From positions 372,001 to 436,000 of the forward strand of contig NZ_FMVJ01000004.1 in NCBI RefSeq assembly GCF_900102135.1: 64,000 bases of DNA, read 5' to 3'. Under the pieces are notes generated by a model. That model ran no database searches and was not told the DNA's origin. It worked only from the letters and a program-made list of their open reading frames with translations. A program made the translations under genes and the position numbers. Below are positions 1 through 8,989 of this stretch, piece after piece; the first letter of the stretch is position 1; each line of letters opens with the position of its first letter. The stretch comes from Microvirga guangxiensis (GTDB lineage Bacteria > Pseudomonadota > Alphaproteobacteria > Rhizobiales > Beijerinckiaceae).

Positions 1-8
1 TTTGGCTT

Positions 9-33
9 AAAAAGCAGGCGCTCTCGCGCCTGC
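9..33 (-). terminator. Intrinsic terminator of the M3 peptidase gene
   Basis: A perfect 8-bp GC-rich stem (14-21 with 26-33) closes a TCTC loop. Read on the minus strand it is followed by five T (9-13). It lies just beyond the stop codon of the leftward M3 peptidase gene, as expected for a rho-independent terminator. Confidence 0.85.
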
Positions 34-40
34 CTGTTTC

Positions 41-2101
41 TCACGCGGCCAGTCCACGCTTGGCCAGAAGCGCGTCCGCCGTGGGCAGACGTCCCCGGAA
101 TGCCGTATAGGCTTCCGCCGGATCGCGCAGGTTGCCCGCGGAATAGATGAAGCGCTTCAGCTTCTCCGCCATATCCTTGTTGAAGGCATCGCCCGTTTCC
201 TCGAACGCTACGAAAGCGTCCGCATCCAATACCTCCGACCACAAGTAGCTGTAATAGCCTGACGAGTAACCGTCGCCCGAGAACACGTGCAGGAAATGCG
301 GCGTGCGATGGCGCATGATGATCTGGCGCGGCATGCCGATCTTCTCCAGCGTTTCCTTCTCGAAAGCGGAGACGTCGAGGTCGGACACGTCCTTGCGGCG
401 GTGAAGCTCGAGGTCGACGAAGGCCGAGGCCAGATATTCCACCGTGGAAAAGCCCTGGTTGAAATTGCGCGCGCCCATGAGACGCTCGAGCAGCTCCTCC
501 GGAATCGGCGCGCCCGTCCGGTAATGAGTGGCGTAGCGGCGCAGGATCTCGGGCTGCGACAGCCAGTGCTCGTAGAGCTGCGAGGGGAGCTCCACGAAGT
601 CCGTCGAGACGGCGGTGCCCGCGAGCAGCGGGTAGGTCACGTTGGAGAGAAGGCCATGCAGACCGTGGCCGAATTCGTGGAAGAGCGTGCGTGCGTCGTC
701 AAAGCTCAACAGCGAAGGCTCGCCCGGGCTGCCTTTCGCAAAGTTCATCACATTGACGATGATCGGGCGCACATCGCCGGTGAGTTTCTCCTGCGAACGG
801 AAGGCGCTCATCCATGCGCCGCTGCGCTTCGAGGAGCGGGCGAAGTAATCGCCGATGAAGGTGCCGACATGGTTGCCCGATGCATCCAGAACCTGCCAGG
901 CGCGGATGTCGGGATGATATTTCGGGAAATCCTTCAGTTCCTGGAAGCTGAGGCCAAAGAGCCGGTGCGCTGTCTCGAAGGAGGCTTCGATGATCCTGTC
1001 GAGCTGGAAGTAAGGCTTGATCGTCGCCTCGTCGAGATTGTGGCGTGCGAGGCGCACCTGATCCGAATAGAAACGCCAGTCCCAGGGCTCGATGACGATG
1101 TTGTCGCCCTGCGATTGGGCAAGCGCCTGAAGATCGTCGCGCTCTTCTTGTGCCCGCGCGCGGGCGGGCGCCCAGACGTCGTTGAGGAGCTTCAGCACCG
1201 CATCCGGCGTTTTCGCCATGGTGTCGGAGAGCTTGAAATCGGCGAAGGTTTCGTAGCCCAGCAGCTTGGCGCGCTCGACGCGAAGCGCCGCCATCTCGGC
1301 GATGATCGCCTTGTTGTCGGTCTCGTTGTTGTTGTCGCCGCGCGAGGCCCAGGCCTTGAAAGCCTGCTCGCGCAGATCGCGGCGCTTGGAGAATTGCAGG
1401 AACGGCTCGATGCTGGAGCGCGACAGGGTGATGACGTATTTGCCCTTGAGCCCTCGCTCTTCCGCAGCCTGCTGCGCCGCTTCGCGCAAGAAGGAAGGCA
1501 GGCCTGCAAGATCGTCTTCGGATTCCAGCACGAGCTGATAAGATTTCTCATCGGCCAGCACGTTCTGCGAAAACTGCGTGCCGAGGCTTGCAAGCCGTTC
1601 CGTTATGGCGGCAAGCCGCTTCTTCTCGTCCGGCCCGAGCTTTGCGCCCGCGCGCACGAAGATGGTGTGGTAGCGATCGAGAACACGGGCCTGCTCCGCG
1701 CTCAGGCCAAGGCTGTCACGCGTATCATAGAGAGCGGCGACGCGCTTGTAGAGCGCCTCGTTCATGAAGATGCTGTTGCGATGCTTGGCGAGGATCGGCG
1801 CCATCTCGCGCTCGACCGCCTGGATCGCATCGTTGGTGTGCGAGCCCGCGAGATTGAAGAACACGCCGCCCACGCGCTTCATGCTGGCGCCGCTGCGTTC
1901 CAATGCCTCGATGGTATTGGCGAAACTCGGCTCCTCAACGCTTTCGGCAATCGCCGTGATCTCCGCCTGCTGCTCTGCGAGCGCCTGGTCGAAGGCGGGC
2001 CTGTAATGCTCAGGAAGCACACTCTCGAAGGGCGGAAGGCCGAAGGGTGTGTTCCAAGCCACAAGAAGAGGATTGCTTGAGAGATTCGCGCTCGATGCCA
2101 T
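41..2101 (-). CDS. M3 family zinc oligopeptidase (peptidyl-dipeptidase Dcp / oligopeptidase A type)
   Basis: Zinc metallopeptidase of family M3 that degrades short peptides, probably in the cytoplasm since no export signal is seen. The HEFGH zinc site lies at about residues 475-479 within FHEFGHGLHGLL, and the N-terminal NPLL..W.TPFGLPPF pattern is typical of Dcp/OpdA. The product is 686 aa, normal for the family. The reading frame stays open upstream to 2209, but that form would overlap the next gene. I chose the ATG at 2101, which has GGAG 10 nt upstream; the ATG at 2110 is an alternative. It may work with the nearby dipeptide importer in peptide use. The family is certain; Dcp versus OpdA is not decided. 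Confidence 0.93.
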   Translation of the reverse strand: MASSANLSSNPLLVAWNTPFGLPPFESVLPEHYRPAFDQALAEQQAEITAIAESVEEPSFANTIEALERSGASMKRVGGVFFNLAGSHTNDAIQAVEREMAPILAKHRNSIFMNEALYKRVAALYDTRDSLGLSAEQARVLDRYHTIFVRAGAKLGPDEKKRLAAITERLASLGTQFSQNVLADEKSYQLVLESEDDLAGLPSFLREAAQQAAEERGLKGKYVITLSRSSIEPFLQFSKRRDLREQAFKAWASRGDNNNETDNKAIIAEMAALRVERAKLLGYETFADFKLSDTMAKTPDAVLKLLNDVWAPARARAQEERDDLQALAQSQGDNIVIEPWDWRFYSDQVRLARHNLDEATIKPYFQLDRIIEASFETAHRLFGLSFQELKDFPKYHPDIRAWQVLDASGNHVGTFIGDYFARSSKRSGAWMSAFRSQEKLTGDVRPIIVNVMNFAKGSPGEPSLLSFDDARTLFHEFGHGLHGLLSNVTYPLLAGTAVSTDFVELPSQLYEHWLSQPEILRRYATHYRTGAPIPEELLERLMGARNFNQGFSTVEYLASAFVDLELHRRKDVSDLDVSAFEKETLEKIGMPRQIIMRHRTPHFLHVFSGDGYSSGYYSYLWSEVLDADAFVAFEETGDAFNKDMAEKLKRFIYSAGNLRDPAEAYTAFRGRLPTADALLAKRGLAA

Positions 2102-2147
2102 TGCCAGCATGCTCCACTGATCGTTCGTTGTTGCCGTTGTAGCGGCC

Positions 2148-2930
2148 TCAGCCGCCCATCGGAAGAGGCGCGGCGTCATTCCCCACGAGATGACGGCGCA
2201 GGAAAGCAAGCGCCCTCTGGGTCGCGTCCTTTTCTGCGGGACCGCGGAAACCGTGCCCCTGGCCCGGATAGACCTTCACCTCATGCGGCACGTTCTGCTG
2301 GCGCAGCAGGGCTTCCACCGCATAGGCGTTCGCCACGGGTACGATGTGATCGGCCGAGCCGTGCAGCACCAGGGTCGGCGGCAAGCGCGAGGTGGTGGCG
2401 ATGGCACCCTGGGGCAGGGGACCGAAATAATTGACCAGCGTCCTCACCCGACGGTCGGTCGAGGAAACCGCCAGGCCGAGGGCAGCGCCCAGCGAAATGC
2501 CGATGATGCCGATGCGGCTTGCATCCGCTCCAGGATACTCGGACGCGAAGGAGAGCGCATCCTCAACCGTGTTCATCCAGGGCATGAAGTTCTGGAACAG
2601 GGTGGAGAAAGAGGCGCGCCTCTCACCTGTCCGGTCCAAGTAATGGACGAGATGCACCTGATAGCCCGCGGCGGCTACGTCGCGGGCGCCTTTGCGGTAT
2701 TGGTTGTTGTAGCTCAAGCCATCCGCGCCATGCAGCATGAGCACGGCAGGTTGTGGGGCCGATCCGGAAGGCTGAAATGTCTCGACGGCAATGGTCTTGC
2801 CGCCGCTCGTGAAGCGGTTGCGCTTTTCCTGAACCGGCATGGGCTGGGCTTGATCCTGTTGGGCTTGAACGATGGAAGGGGAGGCGGCGAGGGCCGCACC
2901 GACCAGAAGGCTGCGTCTCGTGAGCGACAT
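2148..2930 (-). CDS. Tat-exported dienelactone hydrolase-like alpha/beta hydrolase
   Basis: Predicted periplasmic alpha/beta-hydrolase of 260 aa. From the ATG at 2930 the protein begins MSLTRRSLLVGAAL..., a twin-arginine signal peptide ending near AQ. The nucleophile elbow GISLG (GxSxG), the Asp region HGSADHIVPV and the His region GQGHGF form the expected Ser-Asp-His triad of the dienelactone hydrolase family. The substrate cannot be read from the sequence; carboxylester or lactone hydrolysis is the family role. The open frame continues upstream to 3005, but that extension would bury the Tat signal. It lies 46 bp upstream of the M3 peptidase gene and may be cotranscribed with it. Confidence 0.85.
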   Translation of the reverse strand: MSLTRRSLLVGAALAASPSIVQAQQDQAQPMPVQEKRNRFTSGGKTIAVETFQPSGSAPQPAVLMLHGADGLSYNNQYRKGARDVAAAGYQVHLVHYLDRTGERRASFSTLFQNFMPWMNTVEDALSFASEYPGADASRIGIIGISLGAALGLAVSSTDRRVRTLVNYFGPLPQGAIATTSRLPPTLVLHGSADHIVPVANAYAVEALLRQQNVPHEVKVYPGQGHGFRGPAEKDATQRALAFLRRHLVGNDAAPLPMGG

Positions 2931-3115
2931 GGAAGCTGGGTTCGCGGGAATTGAATGAGGAATATCCTTGAGATGGGGGCCGCCAGCCCTGGTCCCAGAT
3001 GGCAAAAGGTCTCAAGTTTCCTTTGATCTTAACGGCCAAGGATCGTTTTGAGGGTTCTGCACGTTGTTTGCTGACCGGCGAGATGTTCTCCCGGCACAGC
3101 AGAGATCCTGAACCG

Positions 3116-5140
3116 ATGCCATCACCGCTGACCCCGGCGCCGCCCCCAGAGACGGAGATCCAGCCTCCCGGCGTTCCAGGCCTGTCCGGCCTGCTGACCC
3201 TGGCCGTGGGCGTCGTCGTCCTGGCAGGGCTCTATGTAGGCCGGGAGGTGTTCCTGCCCGTCGTGCTCGCCATCCTGCTTGCCTTCGTGCTAGCGCCCTT
3301 CGTCGACGTGATGCGCAGATGGCATCTGGGGCGGGTCCCTGCGGTCATCATCGCGGTGCTCCTGGCGCTGGGAATTATCGTTTCCCTCGGCGGGCTGATC
3401 GGGTTCCAGGTGGCTGGCCTCGCCTCGGACATGCCGCGCTACCAGACGACGATCGAGACAAAGGTCGGCACCATTCGTGAAGGCGCGCTGGGCAAGCTGC
3501 CGAGCCTCCTGCGGGATTTTGGCCGCCGCTTCGATCAGGCGGTGGCGGAGAAGCCGTCGGAGGAGGCTGCGCCGCCTGCTTCCGCGGTGGCCGAGCCTCC
3601 CGCGCCCGAAGAGCCGAAGCCCCTGCCTGTCGAGGTTCACGAGCCCGAGCCTACCCCGGCTCAGGTTGCGCGCAATTTCCTGCTCCCGCTGCTCGAGCCC
3701 TTGGCAACCATGGGTATCGTCTTTGTGGTGCTCATCTTCATCCTCATGCAGCGGGAGGATCTGCGGGACCGCATGATCCGCCTGTTCGGCTCCAGCGATC
3801 TGCATCGCACGACCGCGGCCATGGACGATGCGGCGCGGCGGCTGAGCCGCTACTTCCTCACTCAGCTTGCGCTGAACGCCTCGTTCGGCCTTGTGGCCGG
3901 CATCGGTCTATGGGCTATCGGGGTGCCGAGTCCGGCCCTGTGGGGCGTCTTCGCGGCGCTCATGCGCTTCGTTCCCTATATCGGCTCTTTCCTCGCCGCT
4001 GCTCCGCCCATCCTGCTGGCCGCGGCGGTGGATCCCGGCTGGTCCATGGCCCTCATGGCTTTTGCCCTGTTCGCTATCGGCGAGCCGTTGATGGGCCATG
4101 TGGTCGAGCCCATCGTGTATGGACAGAGCACGGGCCTGTCGCCCTTCGCCGTCGTGATCTCGGCCATCTTTTGGACATGGATCTGGGGACCGGTGGGCCT
4201 GCTCATCGCCACGCCGCTCACGCTCTGCCTTGTGGTGCTCGGGCGCCATGTGGAGCGGCTCGAATTTCTCGACGTGCTGCTTGGCGACAGACCCGCGCTG
4301 ACGCCGGCGGAAAATCTCTATCAGCGCATGCTGGCCGGTGATCCGGACGAAGCTTTGGACTCGGCGGAGGTTCTGCTGAAGGAGCGCTCGCTCACCTCCT
4401 ATTATGACGAGGTCGCGCTCAAGGGCCTGCAGCTGGCCGCCAACGACGCCACCCGCGGCGTGCTCACCCATCGCCAACTCGATCAGGTGCGTGACGTGAT
4501 TAAGGCGCTCGTGGCGGATCTCGGCTCGCATGACGATGTGGAGCCGCCGCCTCATGAGACGAAAGATGATCCCGTAGCGCCTCCGAAAAGCGAGAAGCCG
4601 GACATCAAGGAACCTGCGGTCGTCGGAGAGATGCCGCACGAGGACAAGATTTCGGAAGCATGGAGGACGGACGGCGCCGTCATGTGCATCGCGGGGCGCG
4701 GCCCCCTGGACGAGGCCGCTTCCGAGATGCTGGCGCAGTTGCTGAACAAGCATGGACTTGGAAGCCGCCTCGTTCCCCATGAGGCGGTCTCGCGCTCGGC
4801 GATCTTCAATCTCGACATGAGCGGCGTGCAGATGATCTGCATCAGCTATCTGGAGATCAGCGGCACGCCCGCCCATCTGCGCTATCTGCTGCGACGTCTG
4901 AGAAAACAGGCACCCAAGGCCCCCATCGTGGTTGGCCTTTGGCCAGCGGAAGATGCGGTGCTGAAAAGCGAGACGATGCGGTCGACCCTGGGTGCGGATT
5001 ACTACGTCTCATCCATGCGCGACGCGGTGGTGCAGTGCCTGAAGGTCGCCACCGGCGAAGAGGATTTGCCGCAGACGGTCACCACGAAGCAGGCTGCCAA
5101 CGAGTCTGAAGCAGGAAAGCGCCTGCCGCTGCCGGCATAA
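3116..5140 (+). CDS. AI-2E family (PerM/YdiK-type) membrane exporter with long C-terminal extension
   Basis: Inner-membrane protein of the AI-2E exporter family, with about eight membrane segments spread over roughly the first 390 residues. A Pro/Glu/Ala-rich cytoplasmic insert interrupts the membrane part around residues 140-185. Typical family members are about 350 aa; this one is 674 aa. After the last membrane helix comes a soluble region of about 280 aa with a charged linker and an alpha/beta-looking end (VMCIAGRGPLDEAASEMLAQLL, later VVGLWPAEDAV). Starts at 2999, 3083 and 3116 are all possible; 3116 puts the start just before the Pro-rich N terminus. The transported substrate is unknown, and the family name does not prove autoinducer transport. 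Confidence 0.85.
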   Translation: MPSPLTPAPPPETEIQPPGVPGLSGLLTLAVGVVVLAGLYVGREVFLPVVLAILLAFVLAPFVDVMRRWHLGRVPAVIIAVLLALGIIVSLGGLIGFQVAGLASDMPRYQTTIETKVGTIREGALGKLPSLLRDFGRRFDQAVAEKPSEEAAPPASAVAEPPAPEEPKPLPVEVHEPEPTPAQVARNFLLPLLEPLATMGIVFVVLIFILMQREDLRDRMIRLFGSSDLHRTTAAMDDAARRLSRYFLTQLALNASFGLVAGIGLWAIGVPSPALWGVFAALMRFVPYIGSFLAAAPPILLAAAVDPGWSMALMAFALFAIGEPLMGHVVEPIVYGQSTGLSPFAVVISAIFWTWIWGPVGLLIATPLTLCLVVLGRHVERLEFLDVLLGDRPALTPAENLYQRMLAGDPDEALDSAEVLLKERSLTSYYDEVALKGLQLAANDATRGVLTHRQLDQVRDVIKALVADLGSHDDVEPPPHETKDDPVAPPKSEKPDIKEPAVVGEMPHEDKISEAWRTDGAVMCIAGRGPLDEAASEMLAQLLNKHGLGSRLVPHEAVSRSAIFNLDMSGVQMICISYLEISGTPAHLRYLLRRLRKQAPKAPIVVGLWPAEDAVLKSETMRSTLGADYYVSSMRDAVVQCLKVATGEEDLPQTVTTKQAANESEAGKRLPLPA

Positions 5141-5220
5141 AGGTGTCCGTTTCGATTTACTCTCGCCTCATCCCGAGACGGGCATACGTCTCTTCATGAT
5201 GAGGGAAGAGGATTTCACAA

Positions 5221-5248
5221 TAAAAATGGCCGGGACAAGCCCGGCCAT
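5221..5248 (-). terminator. Intrinsic terminator of the dpp operon
   Basis: A 9-bp perfect stem (5226-5234 with 5240-5248) around a 5-nt loop is followed on the minus strand by an ATTTTTATT tract. It lies about 70 bp past the dppF stop codon. Confidence 0.85.
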
Positions 5249-5317
5249 GATGTGAAGAGTTCTTCGAGCGATCCCGGGTTCTGTTGCGCAGTCCGGGATG
5301 CCTGTTCAGGAGCGCTG

Positions 5318-6141
<824 letters not shown>

Positions 6142-6145
<4 letters not shown>

Positions 6146-6999
6146 GATACGGCGGCTCCCGCGATCTCGCTTCCGTCCTTGAAATAATCCGCGATGGTAG
6201 GCAGGCGGTCACCCGTCGCATTGTCGGGCAGCGCGGAGAGGAGGGCCTTCGTGTAGTTGCTGCGCGGATTTTCGAACAGCGACAGGACGTCGGCCTCCTC
6301 CATCTTGCGGCCCTTGTACTGAACCACCACACGGTCGGCGGTTTCAGCGACCACGCCCATGTTGTGGGTGATCATGATCATGCCCATCCCGTGCTCATCC
6401 TGGAGCTTCACGAGAAGATCGAGGATCTGCTTCTGGATCGTGACGTCGAGAGCGGTCGTCGGCTCGTCGGCGATCAGGAGCTTCGGGTTGCAGGCGATGG
6501 CCATGGCGATCATCACGCGCTGGCACTGACCGCCGGACATCTGATGCGGGAACGAATCCAGGCGCTCGGCGGGGTTGGGGATGCCGACCGCTTTCAGAAG
6601 CTCGATGGCGCGTGCGCGCCGCTGCGAACGACCCATGCCCAGGTGGAAGCGCAGAACTTCCTCGATCTGAAAACCGACCGTGTAGCACGGGTTGAGGCTC
6701 GCGATCGGCTCCTGGAAGATCATCGCGATGTCCTTGCCGACGATCTTGCGGCGCTCGGCATCGGACAATTTGAGAAGATCGCGGCCGTTGAAGGTCATCT
6801 TGTCGGCGGTCACCTTCGCAGTCCACGGCAGAAGGCCCATCACGGCGAGCATCGACACGGACTTGCCCGAGCCGGATTCACCCACGATGGCGAGAACCTC
6901 GCGCTCGTGAACTTTCAGAGACACGCCGTCGACCGCCCGGAACATGCCGGTGGTGGTCTGGAACTCGACGACGAGATTCTCGATTTCAAGAAGTGCCAT
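6142..6999 (-). CDS. dppD: Dipeptide ABC transporter ATP-binding protein DppD
   Basis: First ATPase of the dipeptide importer. Walker A is GESGSGKSV, Walker [13 protein letters not shown] and the switch [11 protein letters not shown]. The signature reads [15 protein letters not shown], with Cys where Gln-Arg-Gln-Arg members carry Arg; this is common in DppD/OppD. The 285-aa length and the C-terminal extension with a [10 protein letters not shown] segment match the family. It follows dppC after 1 nt and overlaps dppF by 4 nt. Confidence 0.93.
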
Positions 7000-7000
7000 A

Positions 7001-7915
7001 TCAGGACCTCTTCAGCTTGGGATCGAGGGCGTCACGAAGACCGTCGCCCAGAAGGTTGAACGCCAGCACCGTGATGAGGATCGCCAGGCCGGGGAAGGTC
7101 ACGACCCACCAGGCGCGGAGCACGAACTCACGGGCATCGGCCAGCATGGTGCCCCATTCCGGCGACGGCGGTTGCGCGCCGAGGCCCAGGAACCCGAGCG
7201 CAGCGGCGTCGAGGATGGCGGTCGAGATGCCGAGCGAGGCCTGCACGATGAGCGGGGCAGTGCAGTTCGGCAGCACTTCCTTGAACATCAGGCGAGCGGT
7301 GCCGGCGCCGCTCACGCGGGCCGCCATCACGTAGTCCTTGGAGGTCTCCGTGATCACCGCGGCACGGGCGAGGCGCACGTAATGGGGCAGGATGACCAGA
7401 GCCACGGCCAGCATGGAGTTCATCATACCGGGGCCGAGCACGGCCACGATCACGATGGCGAGCAGAAGGCTCGGCATCGTCAGGATGATGTCCATCAGAC
7501 GCATGATGAAGATCTCGGTCAGGCCGCGGAAGAACCCGGCGACGAGGCCGAGAACCGTGCCGATGACGATGGAGATCGTCACGACCACGATGCCGATGAG
7601 GAGCGACAGCCGCGCGCCGAAAATGAGACGCGAGAGCATGTCGCGGCCGATCGGGTCCGTACCGAGCGGATAGGCGATCGAGCCGCCCTCCTGCCAGAAT
7701 GGAGGCTTCAGGGCGTTGGACGGGTTGGTCAGATACGGCGAATGGGGCGCGAGCACATCAGCCAGCAATGCAACCAGCACCACGCCGAGGATGATGAACA
7801 ATCCGGCGACAGCGCCGTGGTTGGCGCTGAAATAGCCCCAGAATTCCTTGAATCGATGGGGCGGGGTTGCCGTCGACGCGGCGACGGCGGGAGTTTCCAT
7901 GGTTTCTGCGGTCAT
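7001..7915 (-). CDS. dppC: Dipeptide ABC transporter permease DppC
   Basis: Inner-membrane permease with about six membrane helices, 304 aa from the chosen start. The N terminus carries the OppC-type cytoplasmic segment and first helix (HGAVAGLFIILGVVLVALLADVLAPHSPY). The EAA loop is visible around VSGAGTARLMFKEVLPNC. I chose the ATG at 7915 because it overlaps the dppB stop as ATGA; the open frame to 8056 runs inside dppB and is not credible. Confidence 0.92.
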   Translation of the reverse strand: MTAETMETPAVAASTATPPHRFKEFWGYFSANHGAVAGLFIILGVVLVALLADVLAPHSPYLTNPSNALKPPFWQEGGSIAYPLGTDPIGRDMLSRLIFGARLSLLIGIVVVTISIVIGTVLGLVAGFFRGLTEIFIMRLMDIILTMPSLLLAIVIVAVLGPGMMNSMLAVALVILPHYVRLARAAVITETSKDYVMAARVSGAGTARLMFKEVLPNCTAPLIVQASLGISTAILDAAALGFLGLGAQPPSPEWGTMLADAREFVLRAWWVVTFPGLAILITVLAFNLLGDGLRDALDPKLKRS

Positions 7916-8922
7916 CGCGTGTGCCTGATGCGAGGATTGATGAGGCCGTAGGCAAGATCGACGAGAAGGTTCACGGTCATCACGAGGATGCCGAGCAGCA
8001 GTGCGCCGCCCTGTAGTACCGGGTAATCGCGGCGGAAGATCGCCTCGATGAGCCACTTGCCGACGCCGGGCCAGGAGAAGATGGTTTCCGTCATGATCGC
8101 GCCGGTGAAGAGCACGCCGACCTGCAGGCCGATCACGGTGACAACCGGGATCAGGGCGTTGCGCAGGGCGTGGAGCGCGATGATCCGGAACCGGGGCAGG
8201 CCCTTGGCCTTGGCGGTGCGGATGTAATCCTCGCCCAGAACCTCCAGCATGGCCGAGCGGGTCATGCGGGCGATCACCGCGAGCGGCACGGTGCCGAGCA
8301 CGATGGTCGGGAGGATCAAGTGCCGAACGGTGGACCAGAAGGCGCCTTCATCGTCCGACAGCAGCGAGTCGATCAGGAGGAAGCCTGTAACCGGCTCGAT
8401 GTAATAGAGCACGTCGATGCGGCCCGAGACGGGGGTGAGACCTAGCTGAACCGAGCACAGCAGGATGAGGATCAGGCCCCACCAGAAGATCGGCATGGAA
8501 TATCCCGTCAGCGAGATGCCCATGACGCCATGATCGAACACGGAGTTTCGCCGGACGGCAGCAATGATGCCAGCCGGGATGCCGATGACGAGCGCGAAAA
8601 TGATGGCGCAAAGAGCCAGCTCGATCGTCGCGGGGAAAAGGGTGAGGAATTCTGTCAGAACCGATTCGCGCGTGACCACGGATTGCCCGAGATCGCCTTG
8701 CAGAACGCGCCATATGTAGAGGCCGTACTGCACCATAACCGGCTTGTCGAAGCCGTATTGCGCGCGCAGTTCCGCGTGGCGCGCGGGATCGATGCCGCGC
8801 TCGCCAGCCATGGTTTCGATGGGGTCGCCCGGAACGAGCCGGATCAGACAGAAGACCAGCAGGGTGATGCCGATGAAGGTCGGGATCACGAGGCTGACGC
8901 GTGTGAGGAAAAATCTAAGCAT
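7912..8922 (-). CDS. dppB: Dipeptide ABC transporter permease DppB
   Basis: Permease partner of DppC, 336 aa, with an N-terminal helix, the periplasmic GDPIETMAGERG segment and five further helices. The EAA motif reads AKAKGLPRFRIIALHALRNALIP, as in DppB/OppB. It is separated from dppA by a short gap that contains a perfect hairpin plus T-tract, so it is probably transcribed by readthrough from dppA. Confidence 0.93.
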   Translation of the reverse strand: MLRFFLTRVSLVIPTFIGITLLVFCLIRLVPGDPIETMAGERGIDPARHAELRAQYGFDKPVMVQYGLYIWRVLQGDLGQSVVTRESVLTEFLTLFPATIELALCAIIFALVIGIPAGIIAAVRRNSVFDHGVMGISLTGYSMPIFWWGLILILLCSVQLGLTPVSGRIDVLYYIEPVTGFLLIDSLLSDDEGAFWSTVRHLILPTIVLGTVPLAVIARMTRSAMLEVLGEDYIRTAKAKGLPRFRIIALHALRNALIPVVTVIGLQVGVLFTGAIMTETIFSWPGVGKWLIEAIFRRDYPVLQGGALLLGILVMTVNLLVDLAYGLINPRIRHTR

Positions 8923-8934
8923 GGCCCAGAATGG

Positions 8935-8970
8935 AAAAAAGGCGGAGCGGCCGGGAAAGGCCGCTCCGCC
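8935..8970 (-). terminator. Intercistronic terminator/attenuator between dppA and dppB
   Basis: A perfect 12-bp GC stem (8941-8952 with 8959-8970) closes a 6-nt loop. On the minus strand it is followed directly by six T (8935-8940), so it has all parts of an intrinsic terminator. Because dppBCDF lie downstream in the same direction with no obvious promoter of their own, it probably acts as a leaky terminator and 3' stabiliser of dppA mRNA. Confidence 0.85.
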
Positions 8971-8989
8971 AGGTTAATGGGAGAGAGAC

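Noticed and set aside
287-2080. 597-aa open frame on the plus strand
   Set aside because: It lies entirely antisense to the M3 peptidase gene, which has clear zinc-site motifs. The antisense translation has no recognisable domain and reflects high GC content.
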